Shown: positions 1-7,718, numbered from the stretch's first letter. The stretch: 7,718 bases of DNA from JBCBZH01 sp039815415 (GCA_039815415.1 JBCBZH010000216.1:1-7718), one strand, 5' to 3'. The notes: generated by a model not told the origin, from the letters alone. Program-made: numbers and translations.

Positions 1-459
1 CTTCAGAAGTCCGACGCCACCCGCCATGAGTGTGGGCGCGGCGAACCGGAAGACTTGCCAGTAGGGGAAGTTCCACGGCATGATGGCGAGCACCGGCCCC
101 AGCGGCTCGTAGGCCACGAACGACCGTTGCGCCTCGTCCACGTGGCGCGGGGCGTCGGTGAGAAAGGTCTCCGCGTGCTCGGCGTAGTAGCGGCAGACCC
201 AGGCGCACTTCTCGGCCTCGGCGCGGGCCTGAGCGAGCGGCTTCCCCATCTCGCGCGTCATGCGCTCGGCGTGAGCGTCGGCGTCGCGCTCCAGCAGGTC
301 GGCCACGCGGCGCATCCGCACGGCGCGTTCCTGGAACGACAGCGCGCGGTGCCGCTCGAAGGCGCTCGATGCGCTCGCCAGTGCGTCCTCGAGCTGGCGC
401 TCGGTGTGGGGCTCAGGGGACTCGAGGAGAACACCGGTGGCCGGGTTGAGGGAGGGCAT
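1..459 (-). CDS. Aldehyde dehydrogenase, succinate-semialdehyde dehydrogenase type (N-terminal part, runs off the left edge)
   Basis: The minus-strand frame is open from an ATG at 459-457 to base 1, giving 153 residues that start MPSLNPATGV. The short N-terminus leading straight into an NPATG motif, the MTREMGKPLAQARAE segment (about residues 67-82) and the PWNFPYWQ motif (residues 129-136, in the NAD(P)-binding part) are typical of NAD(P)-dependent aldehyde dehydrogenases. They most resemble the Sad/YneI-like succinate-semialdehyde dehydrogenases, which oxidise succinate semialdehyde to succinate in the cytoplasm. Lys153, the last residue in view, sits where the family has its cofactor-binding lysine. 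The catalytic Cys and Glu lie outside the window, so substrate choice cannot be judged. Full-length members are about 450-460 residues. The gene is divergent from rnc, and no Shine-Dalgarno is visible before the ATG. The family call is firm; the exact substrate is inferred. Confidence 0.9.
   Translation of the reverse strand, partial: MPSLNPATGVLLESPEPHTERQLEDALASASSAFERHRALSFQERAVRMRRVADLLERDADAHAERMTREMGKPLAQARAEAEKCAWVCRYYAEHAETFLTDAPRHVDEAQRSFVAYEPLGPVLAIMPWNFPYWQVFRFAAPTLMAGGVGLLK
389..399 (-). repeat. Dispersed motif inside the aldehyde dehydrogenase gene
   Basis: Read on the coding (minus) strand it is CGCCAGCTCGA, an exact copy, in a frame giving R-Q-L-E. It may be a chance product of the common CTCGAG Leu-Glu codon pair. 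Confidence 0.4.
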
Positions 460-593
460 CACAGAAACCAGAGAACGGTTGAATGAGACGACGGCGGCTG
501 CATGGAGTTCAGATCCCCAACTCCGCTTGCCTCGGAACGTCGATGGTCGGACCTTGGGGCGTCCGCCGACCGGCGCCCTCTCTCGCCAGCTCG
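460..593. promoter_or_regulatory. Divergent intergenic region between the aldehyde dehydrogenase gene and rnc
   Basis: This 134-bp gap separates two divergent start codons, so it must hold promoters for both unless the true rnc start lies further upstream. I see no convincing -35/-10 pair and no Bacteroidota-type TAnnTTTG box on either strand. The most AT-rich stretch is near 461-486 (around CAGAAACCAGAGAACGGTTG), close to the dehydrogenase start. The right end carries one copy of the CGCCAGCTCGA motif (584-594), whose last base is the A of the proposed rnc ATG. Confidence 0.4.
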
Positions 594-594
594 A
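584..594 (+). repeat. Dispersed motif CGCCAGCTCGA ending on the rnc start codon
   Basis: This exact copy's final A is the first base of the proposed rnc ATG (594-596), the same arrangement as at the lipoprotein gene (4569-4579). It occupies the position where a ribosome binding site would otherwise be. Confidence 0.55.
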
Positions 595-1451
595 TGTCCT
601 CCAACGGAACCCTCCAACGCAGCGCTCGCCTCGTCCGGTCCTGGCTGGGTGCCCTGCGCGGCCCCGCTGTCCCTAAGCCGTCTCGCCGCGAGGTGCGGCC
701 GGAGACCAACGACGAGATCACCGACAGCGGCGTCTCTCGGCGAGACATCGAGGCCCTGGTCGGGATGCCCATTGGCGCGCTGGCGACCTACGAGCACGCC
801 CTGAAGCATCGCTCCATCTTCCGAGGCCTCACCACCGACGGTACCGAGAGCAACGAACGCCTCGAGTTCCTCGGCGACGCTGTGCTGGGCGCCGTCGTCG
901 CAGAGCGCCTCTACACCACCTTCCCCGACCGTGATGAGGGCTTCCTGACGCGCACCCGCGCCAACCTTGTCAATGGCAAGTGCCTAGCTGACTTCTCGAC
1001 GAAGATCGGGCTGGCGCCGCTTGTGCTCCTCTCGGACAACATGGACGCCTCCGGCGGGCGCTCGAACGCCACCATCCTGGCCGACGCGTTCGAGGCCATC
1101 GTGGGCGCTGTGTACGTAGACCTCGGATTCGGCGCCGCGCGGCGCTTCGTCAACGCCGTTCTGGATCGCTGCGTGAACCTCAAAGACGTCGCGCAGGAGA
1201 AGACTAACTACAAGAGCCAGCTCCTCGAGCTGGTGCAGGCCCGCAGCCTCGGCCAGCCGACCTACGACACGCTCTCAGAGGTCGGTCCGAGCCACGACCG
1301 CGAGTTCACCGTGGCCGCCGTGGTGGATGGCAAGGAGGTGGGGCGGGGCACGGCGCGCTCGAAGAAGGCCGCCGAGCAAGTGGCCGCACACGAAGCCCTC
1401 GACACTCTTCGCGAGGCCCCGACCAAGACGATGGGACGCGAGGCCGGATAG
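594..1451 (+). CDS. rnc: Ribonuclease III
   Basis: This is a double-strand-specific endoribonuclease that processes rRNA precursors and other structured RNAs in the cytoplasm. With the start at 594 it is 285 residues. The RNase III signature NERLEFLGDAVLG gives Glu88, Glu91 and Asp95, and ADAFEAIVGAVYVD gives Asp164 and Glu167. These match the metal-binding and catalytic acids of the family, so the enzyme should be active. A dsRNA-binding domain spans about 205-272 (NYKSQLLELVQ to KKAAEQVAAHEAL) and includes the usual GPSHDREF and KKAAEQ motifs. The frame stays open upstream to an ATG at 483, but the extra residues are Arg/Pro-rich and unlike the family. The ATG at 594 gives an N-terminus with a basic amphipathic stretch (RSARLVRSWLGALRG) like that of Bacteroidota RNase III. 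There is no Shine-Dalgarno. The product is certain; the start is less so, with 543 as an alternative. Confidence 0.93.
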   Translation: MSSNGTLQRSARLVRSWLGALRGPAVPKPSRREVRPETNDEITDSGVSRRDIEALVGMPIGALATYEHALKHRSIFRGLTTDGTESNERLEFLGDAVLGAVVAERLYTTFPDRDEGFLTRTRANLVNGKCLADFSTKIGLAPLVLLSDNMDASGGRSNATILADAFEAIVGAVYVDLGFGAARRFVNAVLDRCVNLKDVAQEKTNYKSQLLELVQARSLGQPTYDTLSEVGPSHDREFTVAAVVDGKEVGRGTARSKKAAEQVAAHEALDTLREAPTKTMGREAG

Positions 1452-1459
1452 GCGCCCGT

Positions 1460-1470
1460 CGCCAGCTCGA
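1460..1470 (+). repeat. Dispersed motif CGCCAGCTCGA, copy after rnc stop
   Basis: This exact copy starts 8 bp after the rnc TAG. The extended context CCCGTCGCCAGCTCGAGG is nearly the same as the copy at 7133-7143 inside the DUF5777 gene (CCCGTCGTCAGCTCGAGG, one difference). Confidence 0.6.
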
Positions 1471-1502
1471 GGCATTCACAGGGTCGTCAAGCCAAGGCGA
1501 GA

Positions 1503-1519
1503 ACACAGCAGCACTGTGT
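1503..1519 (+). other. Hairpin downstream of rnc
   Basis: ACACAG pairs perfectly with CTGTGT around a 5-nt CAGCA loop. The stem can be extended by GCG 1497-1499 with CGC 1520-1522 across a 3-nt bulge. There is no T-run after it. It may protect the rnc 3' end or belong to the gcvP leader. Confidence 0.4.
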
Positions 1520-1693
1520 CGCTACGGGTGTCCTACTCGTGGGAGAAGCATCCCCACGCCGCCAGCCCGACACGGCGCCTCTCGCGGCGGCGGATTGAAG
1601 GCCGCGTTCCCGCTCCGCGAAGAGCGTGTTCAGGCGGAGCACAGGCCATCGGGCTGACGTTTCTTCCACCCTCACACCACCGCCCTTCCCCTC

Positions 1694-4561
<2,868 letters not shown>

Positions 4562-4562
4562 C

Positions 4563-4579
4563 GCCGATCGCCAGCTCGA
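4563..4579 (+). repeat. Dispersed motif GCCGATCGCCAGCTCGA between gcvP and the lipoprotein gene
   Basis: This copy fills essentially the whole 17-bp gap between the gcvP TAG (4559-4561) and the next ATG (4579-4581), and its last base is the A of that ATG. It leaves no room for a Shine-Dalgarno or an independent promoter. Confidence 0.6.
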
Positions 4580-5340
4580 TGCAGAGAACGCCTTTTCTGT
4601 TCATCGGGCTGGCGATATTCCTGGTCGGCTGCGGCAGCGCACCGCCATCGGTTCCGCTGTCTCCCTCGGTCTCGCTTCACGGCACGTGGCGCAGCCTCCA
4701 CACGCTCGCATACACCCTCGAGGACGACGACACATCCAGCGAGCCGCAGGAATACCGCGTCCTTCAGAGGCACCTCACAGTGACCGACGCGGTGTGGACA
4801 GAGCGATCCGTGGTCCAGACGCCCCTGGGAGCGCTCGAGGGCCTCGAGACCACAGCGCCATACCGCGCCCAGGGCGATTCGATCCAGATTCTCTCAAACG
4901 GAGACGCCTCGTTCTGGCGACCGGTGGCGGTCCGCAACGACACGCTGACGACTCAGGGAGAAGGGCTTCACAATGCGAGCGAGGTTCCGTGGGTTCGCGC
5001 CGAGCCGCTTTCGGTACCGCCCGAGCTTCTGGGTGTGTGGGTGGGCCTCTCGCCACCTGACGCAGCAGGCGTTTCCGCCGAATTGGGATTTCGCTTCCGG
5101 ACCGATGGCATCTACGAGAACGGGTGGGGCGAGGCTGAAGGCCGGTTCTTCGTGCTTGGCTCCTACCTGCTCCTCGACGAATCCCCGCTGCCTTCGGACG
5201 TGATCGTTGAGGGCTCGGGCATCACCGTGTTCACGACGCTGCACCTGGAGATACAGGCCGATGGCTTGGGGCCGGACCGCCTCCTCCTCACGGCCGATCC
5301 AAGATCCATCGAGCCGCCGTTCGTGCTGTACCGCCGGTAG
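4579..5340 (+). CDS. Predicted lipoprotein of unknown function, possibly two lipocalin-like halves
   Basis: The protein has 253 residues. It begins MQRTPFLFIGLAIF and has a lipobox LVGC, so Cys18 should be lipidated after signal peptidase II cleavage and the protein anchored in the envelope. I do not recognise a named family. The mature part appears beta-rich, with alternating hydrophobic and polar stretches. It may fall into two related halves: about 34-142 (opens HGTWRSL, closes PWVRAE) and about 148-253 (opens LGVWVGL, closes PFVLYRR). That pattern of an early G-x-W and a closing aromatic-x-x-R-type strand recalls small lipocalin-like domains; this is an inference from appearance only. The start at 4579 is favoured because it places the signal peptide at the N-terminus; the frame is open further upstream into gcvP without making sense. 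It is 17 bp downstream of gcvP and so probably co-transcribed, though nothing suggests a shared function. Confidence 0.8.
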   Translation: MQRTPFLFIGLAIFLVGCGSAPPSVPLSPSVSLHGTWRSLHTLAYTLEDDDTSSEPQEYRVLQRHLTVTDAVWTERSVVQTPLGALEGLETTAPYRAQGDSIQILSNGDASFWRPVAVRNDTLTTQGEGLHNASEVPWVRAEPLSVPPELLGVWVGLSPPDAAGVSAELGFRFRTDGIYENGWGEAEGRFFVLGSYLLLDESPLPSDVIVEGSGITVFTTLHLEIQADGLGPDRLLLTADPRSIEPPFVLYRR

Positions 5341-5512
5341 CGCAGCCCTCGTCTGGCGGATCGTCAGCTCGAGGAAATGCTTGCCAGATCGAGCTGGTGG
5401 GTGACAGAATGGGCGTCAACACGCGACTCCGAGCCGCAGGCATGCCGCTTTCGTCGTCTAATTATGGCGCCGCCCGGGATCTCGATATCGACGCCTCGCG
5501 CGTCTCCGATGT
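5341..5512 (+). other. Intergenic region with interleaved inverted repeats and an AT-rich patch
   Basis: This 172-bp gap precedes the cytochrome operon and has no supported gene. Near its left end are a variant motif copy CGTCAGCTCGA (5362-5372) and two overlapping inverted repeats (5352-5396). Further right, TCTAATTATGG (about 5457-5467) is an unusually AT-rich patch for this sequence and could be a -10 region (TAATTAT, 5459-5465). I see no good -35 at the proper distance, so the promoter call is weak. No Shine-Dalgarno precedes the ATG at 5513. Confidence 0.35.
5352..5396 (+). other. Interleaved inverted repeats downstream of the lipoprotein gene
   Basis: TCTGGC (5352-5357) is complementary to GCCAGA (5383-5388), and CAGCTCGA (5365-5372) is complementary to TCGAGCTG (5389-5396). 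The two stems interleave, so the RNA would adopt one or the other. The second stem is 8 bp with a 16-nt loop and uses a copy of the dispersed motif as its left arm. No T-run follows. It might act as a transcript-end structure for the lipoprotein gene or as a switch before the cytochrome operon. Confidence 0.45.
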
Positions 5513-5935
5513 ATGGGTTTCTCTCTGGTATTGTCATCCGCCCGGTGGATTGGGCTGGTCGCTGTTGCGGTGTTGCTGAGCGCGTGCGAGAGCACGCTGG
5601 TGGGCCCGGCCGATCTGAGTTCCACTCCACCCGTGGCCGCCCGCTTCGCTTCGGATGTCCAGCCGCTGCTCACGGCTCGATGCGCGAGCTGTCATGCCAG
5701 CCCGGCCGACAGCGGCGTCGATCTCTCCTCCTACGCCGCGCTGATGGCGAGTGTCGGCGACCAGTACGACGAGGCCATCGTCCAGGCAGGCGACCCGGGC
5801 GGTAGCCCGCTGATCGACAAGCTCGAGGCATCGCCCCGGTTCGGGGCTCGGATGCCTCTCGGCGATGCCCCGCTCACATCAGAGGACCTCTCGACCCTCC
5901 AGTCCTGGATCCGCGCTGGCGCGCTCGACAATTGA
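5513..5935 (+). CDS. Monohaem cytochrome c-like lipoprotein
   Basis: The 140-residue protein has a signal peptide ending in the lipobox LSAC (Cys25), so it should be a lipid-anchored envelope protein. A single haem-c motif CASCH (Cys57, Cys60, His61) follows FASDVQPLLTAR, and Met114 in ARMPLGDAPLT is the likely distal haem ligand. The end LSTLQSWIRAGA is typical of the cytochrome-c-like domains found in many Bacteroidota and planctomycete secreted proteins. The expected role is electron transfer outside the cytoplasmic membrane; the partner is unknown. The ATG at 5513 gives a complete signal peptide. The TGA overlaps or nearly abuts the next gene (8 bp to its ATG), and all three genes 5513-7331 look like one operon. 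Fold and haem binding are well supported; the physiological role is not. Confidence 0.9.
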   Translation: MGFSLVLSSARWIGLVAVAVLLSACESTLVGPADLSSTPPVAARFASDVQPLLTARCASCHASPADSGVDLSSYAALMASVGDQYDEAIVQAGDPGGSPLIDKLEASPRFGARMPLGDAPLTSEDLSTLQSWIRAGALDN

Positions 5936-5943
5936 CCGGCATC

Positions 5944-6474
5944 ATGCGTGCCCTCGCCCTCGCGCTGACGATCCTGGCCATCCCGGCCACGGCGCAGACC
6001 TATGAATCGGCTCGGGGGACGGTCGAGTTCACCTCGCGCGTGCCCCTCCACACGTTTACGGGCACCTCGCCGCACCTGAACGGAGCCCTCGACCTGGACA
6101 CGCGGGAGGTCGATTTCTATGTGGACTTGGAGACAGTGGAAACCGGCATCGGGAAACGCGACCGCGACATGCGAGACGCCTTGGAAACCCGACGTTTCCC
6201 GTTCGCGGAGTTCACCGGCCGTCTGACGACGCCTCTCGACCTCCAGCAGCGAACGCCACAGCGGGCTCGCGTGGAGGGCACGTTCACGATTCACGGTGTG
6301 GCACGCCCCTTGACGGTGGTTGGAACCATCGAGCCCACACGCCAAGGACTTCGCGTCCGTGCCGGGTGGGAGGTCCGCCTGGACGACCACAACATCCAAC
6401 CGCCCCGCCTGCTGATGGTCAAGGTGAATCAGGTCCAACGCGTCGAGATTGACATTCTCCTGACGCCCTCGTGA
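5944..6474 (+). CDS. Secreted YceI-family protein
   Basis: The 176-residue protein has a signal peptide with a probable cleavage after PATA (residue 17), so it is exported to the periplasm or surface. The remainder matches the YceI pattern: SRVPLHTFTGTSPHLNGALD (about 31-50), then DFYVDLETVETGIGKRDRDM (57-76), ALETRRFPFAEFTG (79-92), and EGTFTIHGVARPLTV (111-125). YceI proteins are lipocalin-like beta-barrels, and some bind polyisoprenoid lipids; the ligand here is unknown. A TTG at 5932 would also be in frame and overlap the upstream TGA, but the ATG at 5944 gives a cleaner signal peptide. No Shine-Dalgarno is visible, so translation is probably coupled to the cytochrome gene. Its TGA overlaps the GTG of the next gene by sharing TG(A). 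Confidence 0.92.
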   Translation: MRALALALTILAIPATAQTYESARGTVEFTSRVPLHTFTGTSPHLNGALDLDTREVDFYVDLETVETGIGKRDRDMRDALETRRFPFAEFTGRLTTPLDLQQRTPQRARVEGTFTIHGVARPLTVVGTIEPTRQGLRVRAGWEVRLDDHNIQPPRLLMVKVNQVQRVEIDILLTPS

Positions 6475-7331
6475 TACGCGCTTTCGCCGTTTTCGCGCTG
6501 ATCGTCGGGCTGGTGGTGCCGGTGATGGCGCAGCCTGCTCGCCCCCGTGTTCGGGTGGCGCAAGACCGTCCGGTGGATGTGTTCTGGGCACCGAGCATCG
6601 TCACGCTGCCCTCGGTCACGACCCTCCCGGAAGGAAACCTCAACATCACCATCTTCCATGCCTTCGGGCGGGTGACGGATGGCCCCGACGACCTGTTCGG
6701 TCTCGATGGCGCAGCCAACATTCGCTTCGGCCTCGACCTCGGCGTGACCGATTGGCTGAGCGTCGGCGTCGGACGCTCCCGGTTCGACAAGCTCTACGAC
6801 GCACGGGCCAAGGCCGCAGCGCTCCGCCAGACCGAGAGCGGGTCTGTGCCCCTGTCCGTCGCCCTCACTGGCAACATCGCGCTGGCGACCGAGGCCGACG
6901 GCGTAGACGCCGTCGGAAGCCTGAGCTATGCCAGTGCGCTCCTGGTCGCCCGACGCTTCGGCGACCGGCTCAGCGTGCAGGTGTCGCCGACCGTCGGGCA
7001 CTTCAACACGGTGTTCGCCCAGGAGGTGGACGGCGAGGTCCAGACGCCGGAGAACACGCTCATCGGCGTCGGGCTGGCGGCGCAGCTTCGGATGACGCCC
7101 TGCAGCGCGCTGCTGGCCGAGTACGTGCCCGTCGTCAGCTCGAGGTCGGACGGGACGACCGACGCGCTGGCGGTCGGGGTGGCGCTCGACACGGGCGGCC
7201 ATGTGTTCCAGCTCTTCCTCACGGCCTCGCCATGGGCTACGGAGCAGCACGTCCTCGGAGAGACCGTCGACGATGCCCTCGCTGGGGACCTGAGGCTGGG
7301 ATTCAACGTCAATCGGGTGTTCGGGCTGTAG
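6471..7331 (+). CDS. DUF5777-family beta-barrel protein, probable outer-membrane protein
   Basis: The gene starts with GTG in a GTGA overlap with the YceI stop, a sign of translational coupling. The 286-residue product has a signal peptide (hydrophobic residues 4-18, cleavage likely after VMA at 20). Segments WAPSIVTLPSVTTLPEGNLN (39-58), FHAFGRVTD (62-70), FGLDGAANIRFGLDLG (76-91) and VTDWLSVGVGRSRFDKLYD (92-110) match my memory of the DUF5777 family, annotated in Bacteroidota as a beta-barrel of unknown function. The rest alternates polar and hydrophobic residues as expected for membrane strands. The last residue is Leu rather than the usual Phe of outer-membrane barrels, within FNVNRVFGL. 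It likely sits in the outer membrane next to the cytochrome and YceI partners. The specific role is unknown. Confidence 0.85.
   Translation: MIRAFAVFALIVGLVVPVMAQPARPRVRVAQDRPVDVFWAPSIVTLPSVTTLPEGNLNITIFHAFGRVTDGPDDLFGLDGAANIRFGLDLGVTDWLSVGVGRSRFDKLYDARAKAAALRQTESGSVPLSVALTGNIALATEADGVDAVGSLSYASALLVARRFGDRLSVQVSPTVGHFNTVFAQEVDGEVQTPENTLIGVGLAAQLRMTPCSALLAEYVPVVSSRSDGTTDALAVGVALDTGGHVFQLFLTASPWATEQHVLGETVDDALAGDLRLGFNVNRVFGL
7133..7143 (+). repeat. Dispersed motif variant CGTCAGCTCGA inside the DUF5777 gene
   Basis: One mismatch to the main motif. In frame it spans GTC GTC AGC TCG AGG (VVSSR). The AGG arginine codon looks unusual among the CGC/CGG-rich neighbours, so codon preference does not readily explain this copy. 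Confidence 0.4.
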
Positions 7332-7484
7332 ATCCGCCCCTCGAGCTGGCGTTGAGGGAGCTGGCGTTCAGGCGCAGCACAGCCGAAAATGAGGCGCGAC
7401 ACCGCTGAAAGGGTCCGCACGGGAATGGTTTCGTTCCCTCCTCGTGGAGCAAACAGAAAAACGCCCTGGAGAGGAAAGGCGAGA
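7332..7484 (+). other. Intergenic region after the DUF5777 gene with tandem repeat and small hairpins
   Basis: No gene is supported here. Just after the stop lie a reverse-sense motif copy (7341-7351) and a 15-bp tandem repeat (7343-7372). Further on, GGGAA/TTCCC (7421-7425 with 7434-7438) and CTCC/GGAG (7438-7441 with 7446-7449) can form small hairpins; they share one base and are followed by A-rich rather than T-rich sequence. No standard intrinsic terminator is visible, though transcription of the envelope operon should end here before the flagellin promoter. Confidence 0.45.
7343..7372 (+). repeat. Two adjacent 15-bp direct repeats
   Basis: GAGCTGGCGTTGAGG (7343-7357) is followed immediately by GAGCTGGCGTTCAGG (7358-7372), 14 of 15 identical. 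The first unit overlaps a reverse-sense copy of the dispersed motif (TCGAGCTGGCG, 7341-7351). The second unit runs into a 17-bp segment (7366-7382) that recurs at 1628-1644 with one mismatch. Confidence 0.75.
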
Positions 7485-7511
7485 TAAAGGGGCCCAGGGG
7501 GGTCTCGATAA
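7485..7511 (+). promoter_or_regulatory. Sigma-28 (FliA) type promoter for flagellin
   Basis: TAAA (7485-7488), a 15-nt spacer (7489-7503) and CTCGATAA (7504-7511) match the sigma-28 consensus TAAA-N15-GCCGATAA at 10 of 12 positions with exactly the consensus spacing. It lies 60 bp upstream of a flagellin start, the classic target of this sigma factor. Transcription would begin near 7518-7522. Confidence 0.75.
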
Positions 7512-7520
7512 GCGGTCCGA

Positions 7521-7537
7521 GGCCGGATTCGCCGGCC
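7521..7537 (+). promoter_or_regulatory. 5'-terminal hairpin of the flagellin leader
   Basis: GGCCGG (7521-7526) pairs perfectly with CCGGCC (7532-7537) around ATTCG. It lies about where the sigma-28 transcript should begin, so the mRNA would carry a GC-only stem at or very near its 5' end, an arrangement known to stabilise some abundant mRNAs. The remaining leader to the ATG (7538-7571) is pyrimidine/A-rich and unstructured by eye. Confidence 0.55.
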
Positions 7538-7571
7538 CGCCAGAACCACCCTCCTACCAACCACGGGTTCC

Positions 7572-7718
7572 ATGTCTTTCCGCATCAACACGAACACCCA
7601 GTCCGCCTTCTCGCTCACGGCGCTCAACAAGACCTCCAACGAGATCGGGCTCCGACAGATGCGCCTCGCCACCGGCAGCCGCATCAACAACGCCGGCGAC
7701 GACTCCGCGGGATTCACC
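7572..7718 (+). CDS. Flagellin, N-terminal part (runs off the right edge)
   Basis: The first 49 codons are in view, beginning MSFRINTNTQSAFSLTALNK and including LATGSRINNAGDDSAG. This is the conserved flagellin N-terminal D0/D1 helix region: RINTN at the start, then the LATGSRIN...DD.AG block at residues 32-46. Flagellin is exported by the flagellar type III system and polymerises into the filament. The N-terminus also resembles that of the hook-associated protein FlgL, but MSFRINTN plus the adjacent sigma-28 promoter favour flagellin. There is no Shine-Dalgarno; the leader instead contains ACCACCCTCCTACC, which is closer to an anti-Shine-Dalgarno sequence. The C-terminal D0 domain is beyond the window. 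Confidence 0.92.
   Translation, partial: MSFRINTNTQSAFSLTALNKTSNEIGLRQMRLATGSRINNAGDDSAGFT

Larger units (their letters stand above)
1452..1693 (+). other. Structured intergenic region / putative leader before gcvP
   Basis: This 242-bp gap shows no plausible gene. It can form several hairpins: ACACAG/CTGTGT (1503-1508 with 1514-1519, 5-nt loop), CGTGGG/CCCACG (1538-1543 with 1553-1558) and a larger stem pairing 1579-1587 with 1615-1624 around one bulged A. An alternative inner stem pairs GCGGC 1587-1591 with GCCGC 1601-1605. None is followed by a T-run, so none is a standard intrinsic terminator. The region begins with a dispersed-motif copy (1460-1470) just after the rnc stop and contains a 17-bp segment (1628-1644) that recurs downstream of the DUF5777 gene. 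The last 35 bases before gcvP are pyrimidine-rich with no Shine-Dalgarno. I could not match the glycine riboswitch core. Confidence 0.5.

Noticed and set aside
483..593. Upstream extension of rnc to the ATG at 483
   Set aside because: The added 37 residues are Arg/Pro-rich and unlike RNase III N-termini, and they would cover nearly all of the divergent promoter region.
1221..1240. Palindrome CCAGCTCCTCGAGCTGG inside rnc
   Set aside because: It is fully explained by the coding of SQLLELV with the genome's preferred Leu and Glu codons. It resembles the dispersed motif only in part.
1452..1693. Glycine riboswitch upstream of gcvP
   Set aside because: Stem-loops are present, but I could not find the conserved purine-rich core elements of the glycine aptamer or a tandem arrangement.
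5459..5465. TAATTAT as a -10 box for the cytochrome operon
   Set aside because: Attractive because it is the only such AT-rich patch nearby, but no -35 or Bacteroidota-type -33 element is found at the right distance, so it was not listed as a promoter.
5932..5943. TTG start at 5932 for the YceI gene
   Set aside because: It would add MTGI ahead of a good signal peptide and overlap the upstream stop. The ATG at 5944 gives a more typical N-terminus, though coupling through the TTG cannot be excluded.
5731..6591. A 286-codon minus-strand frame across the cytochrome and YceI genes
   Set aside because: It overlaps two well-supported plus-strand genes with signal peptides and family motifs, and its translation is low-complexity Arg/Ala/Gly-rich with no recognisable domain.
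7421..7449. Intrinsic terminator after the DUF5777 gene
   Set aside because: The two small hairpins have 4-5 bp stems and are followed by A-rich sequence rather than a T-run, on the strand that matters.

Overview
The window is GC-rich (roughly two thirds G+C by eye) and almost fully coding. It looks like an ordinary chromosomal segment of a flagellated bacterium. None of the eight gene starts has a recognisable Shine-Dalgarno sequence, which is typical of Bacteroidota and relatives. Together with the high GC, a DUF5777-family beta-barrel and a single-chain glycine decarboxylase, this suggests Rhodothermota (Rhodothermales, Salinibacter/Rubricoccaceae-like). That placement is an inference from protein style and was not tested.

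Layout: (1) At the left edge, on the minus strand, lies the first 153 residues of an aldehyde dehydrogenase of the succinate-semialdehyde dehydrogenase type. (2) Divergent from it is rnc (RNase III), with all catalytic acidic residues and a C-terminal dsRNA-binding domain. (3) After a 242-bp gap that can form several hairpins comes gcvP, the single-chain P-protein of the glycine cleavage system. Its gcvT and gcvH partners are not in the window. (4) 17 bp later is a lipoprotein of unknown function that may contain two lipocalin-like halves. (5) After a 172-bp gap follows a tight three-gene cell-envelope operon: a monohaem cytochrome c lipoprotein, a secreted YceI-family protein and a DUF5777 beta-barrel. 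The last two overlap at GTGA. (6) The right edge holds the first 49 codons of a flagellin gene. It is preceded by a near-consensus sigma-28 promoter (TAAA, 15-nt spacer, CTCGATAA) and a 6-bp GC-only hairpin at the predicted 5' end of the mRNA.

The most unusual signal is a short dispersed motif, CGCCAGCTCGA (variant CGTCAGCTCGA). It occurs eight times on both strands. A copy sits within about 35 bp of the stop codon of four genes (rnc, gcvP, the lipoprotein gene and the DUF5777 gene), and two copies end on the A of a start codon (rnc, lipoprotein). The three coding copies in the reverse or forward sense may partly reflect codon preference, but the intergenic copies cannot. It could be a small interspersed repeat, an uptake-type or recombination-type word, or part of a transcript-end structure. 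The cytochrome-YceI-DUF5777 operon is the best candidate for an uncharacterised functional system.
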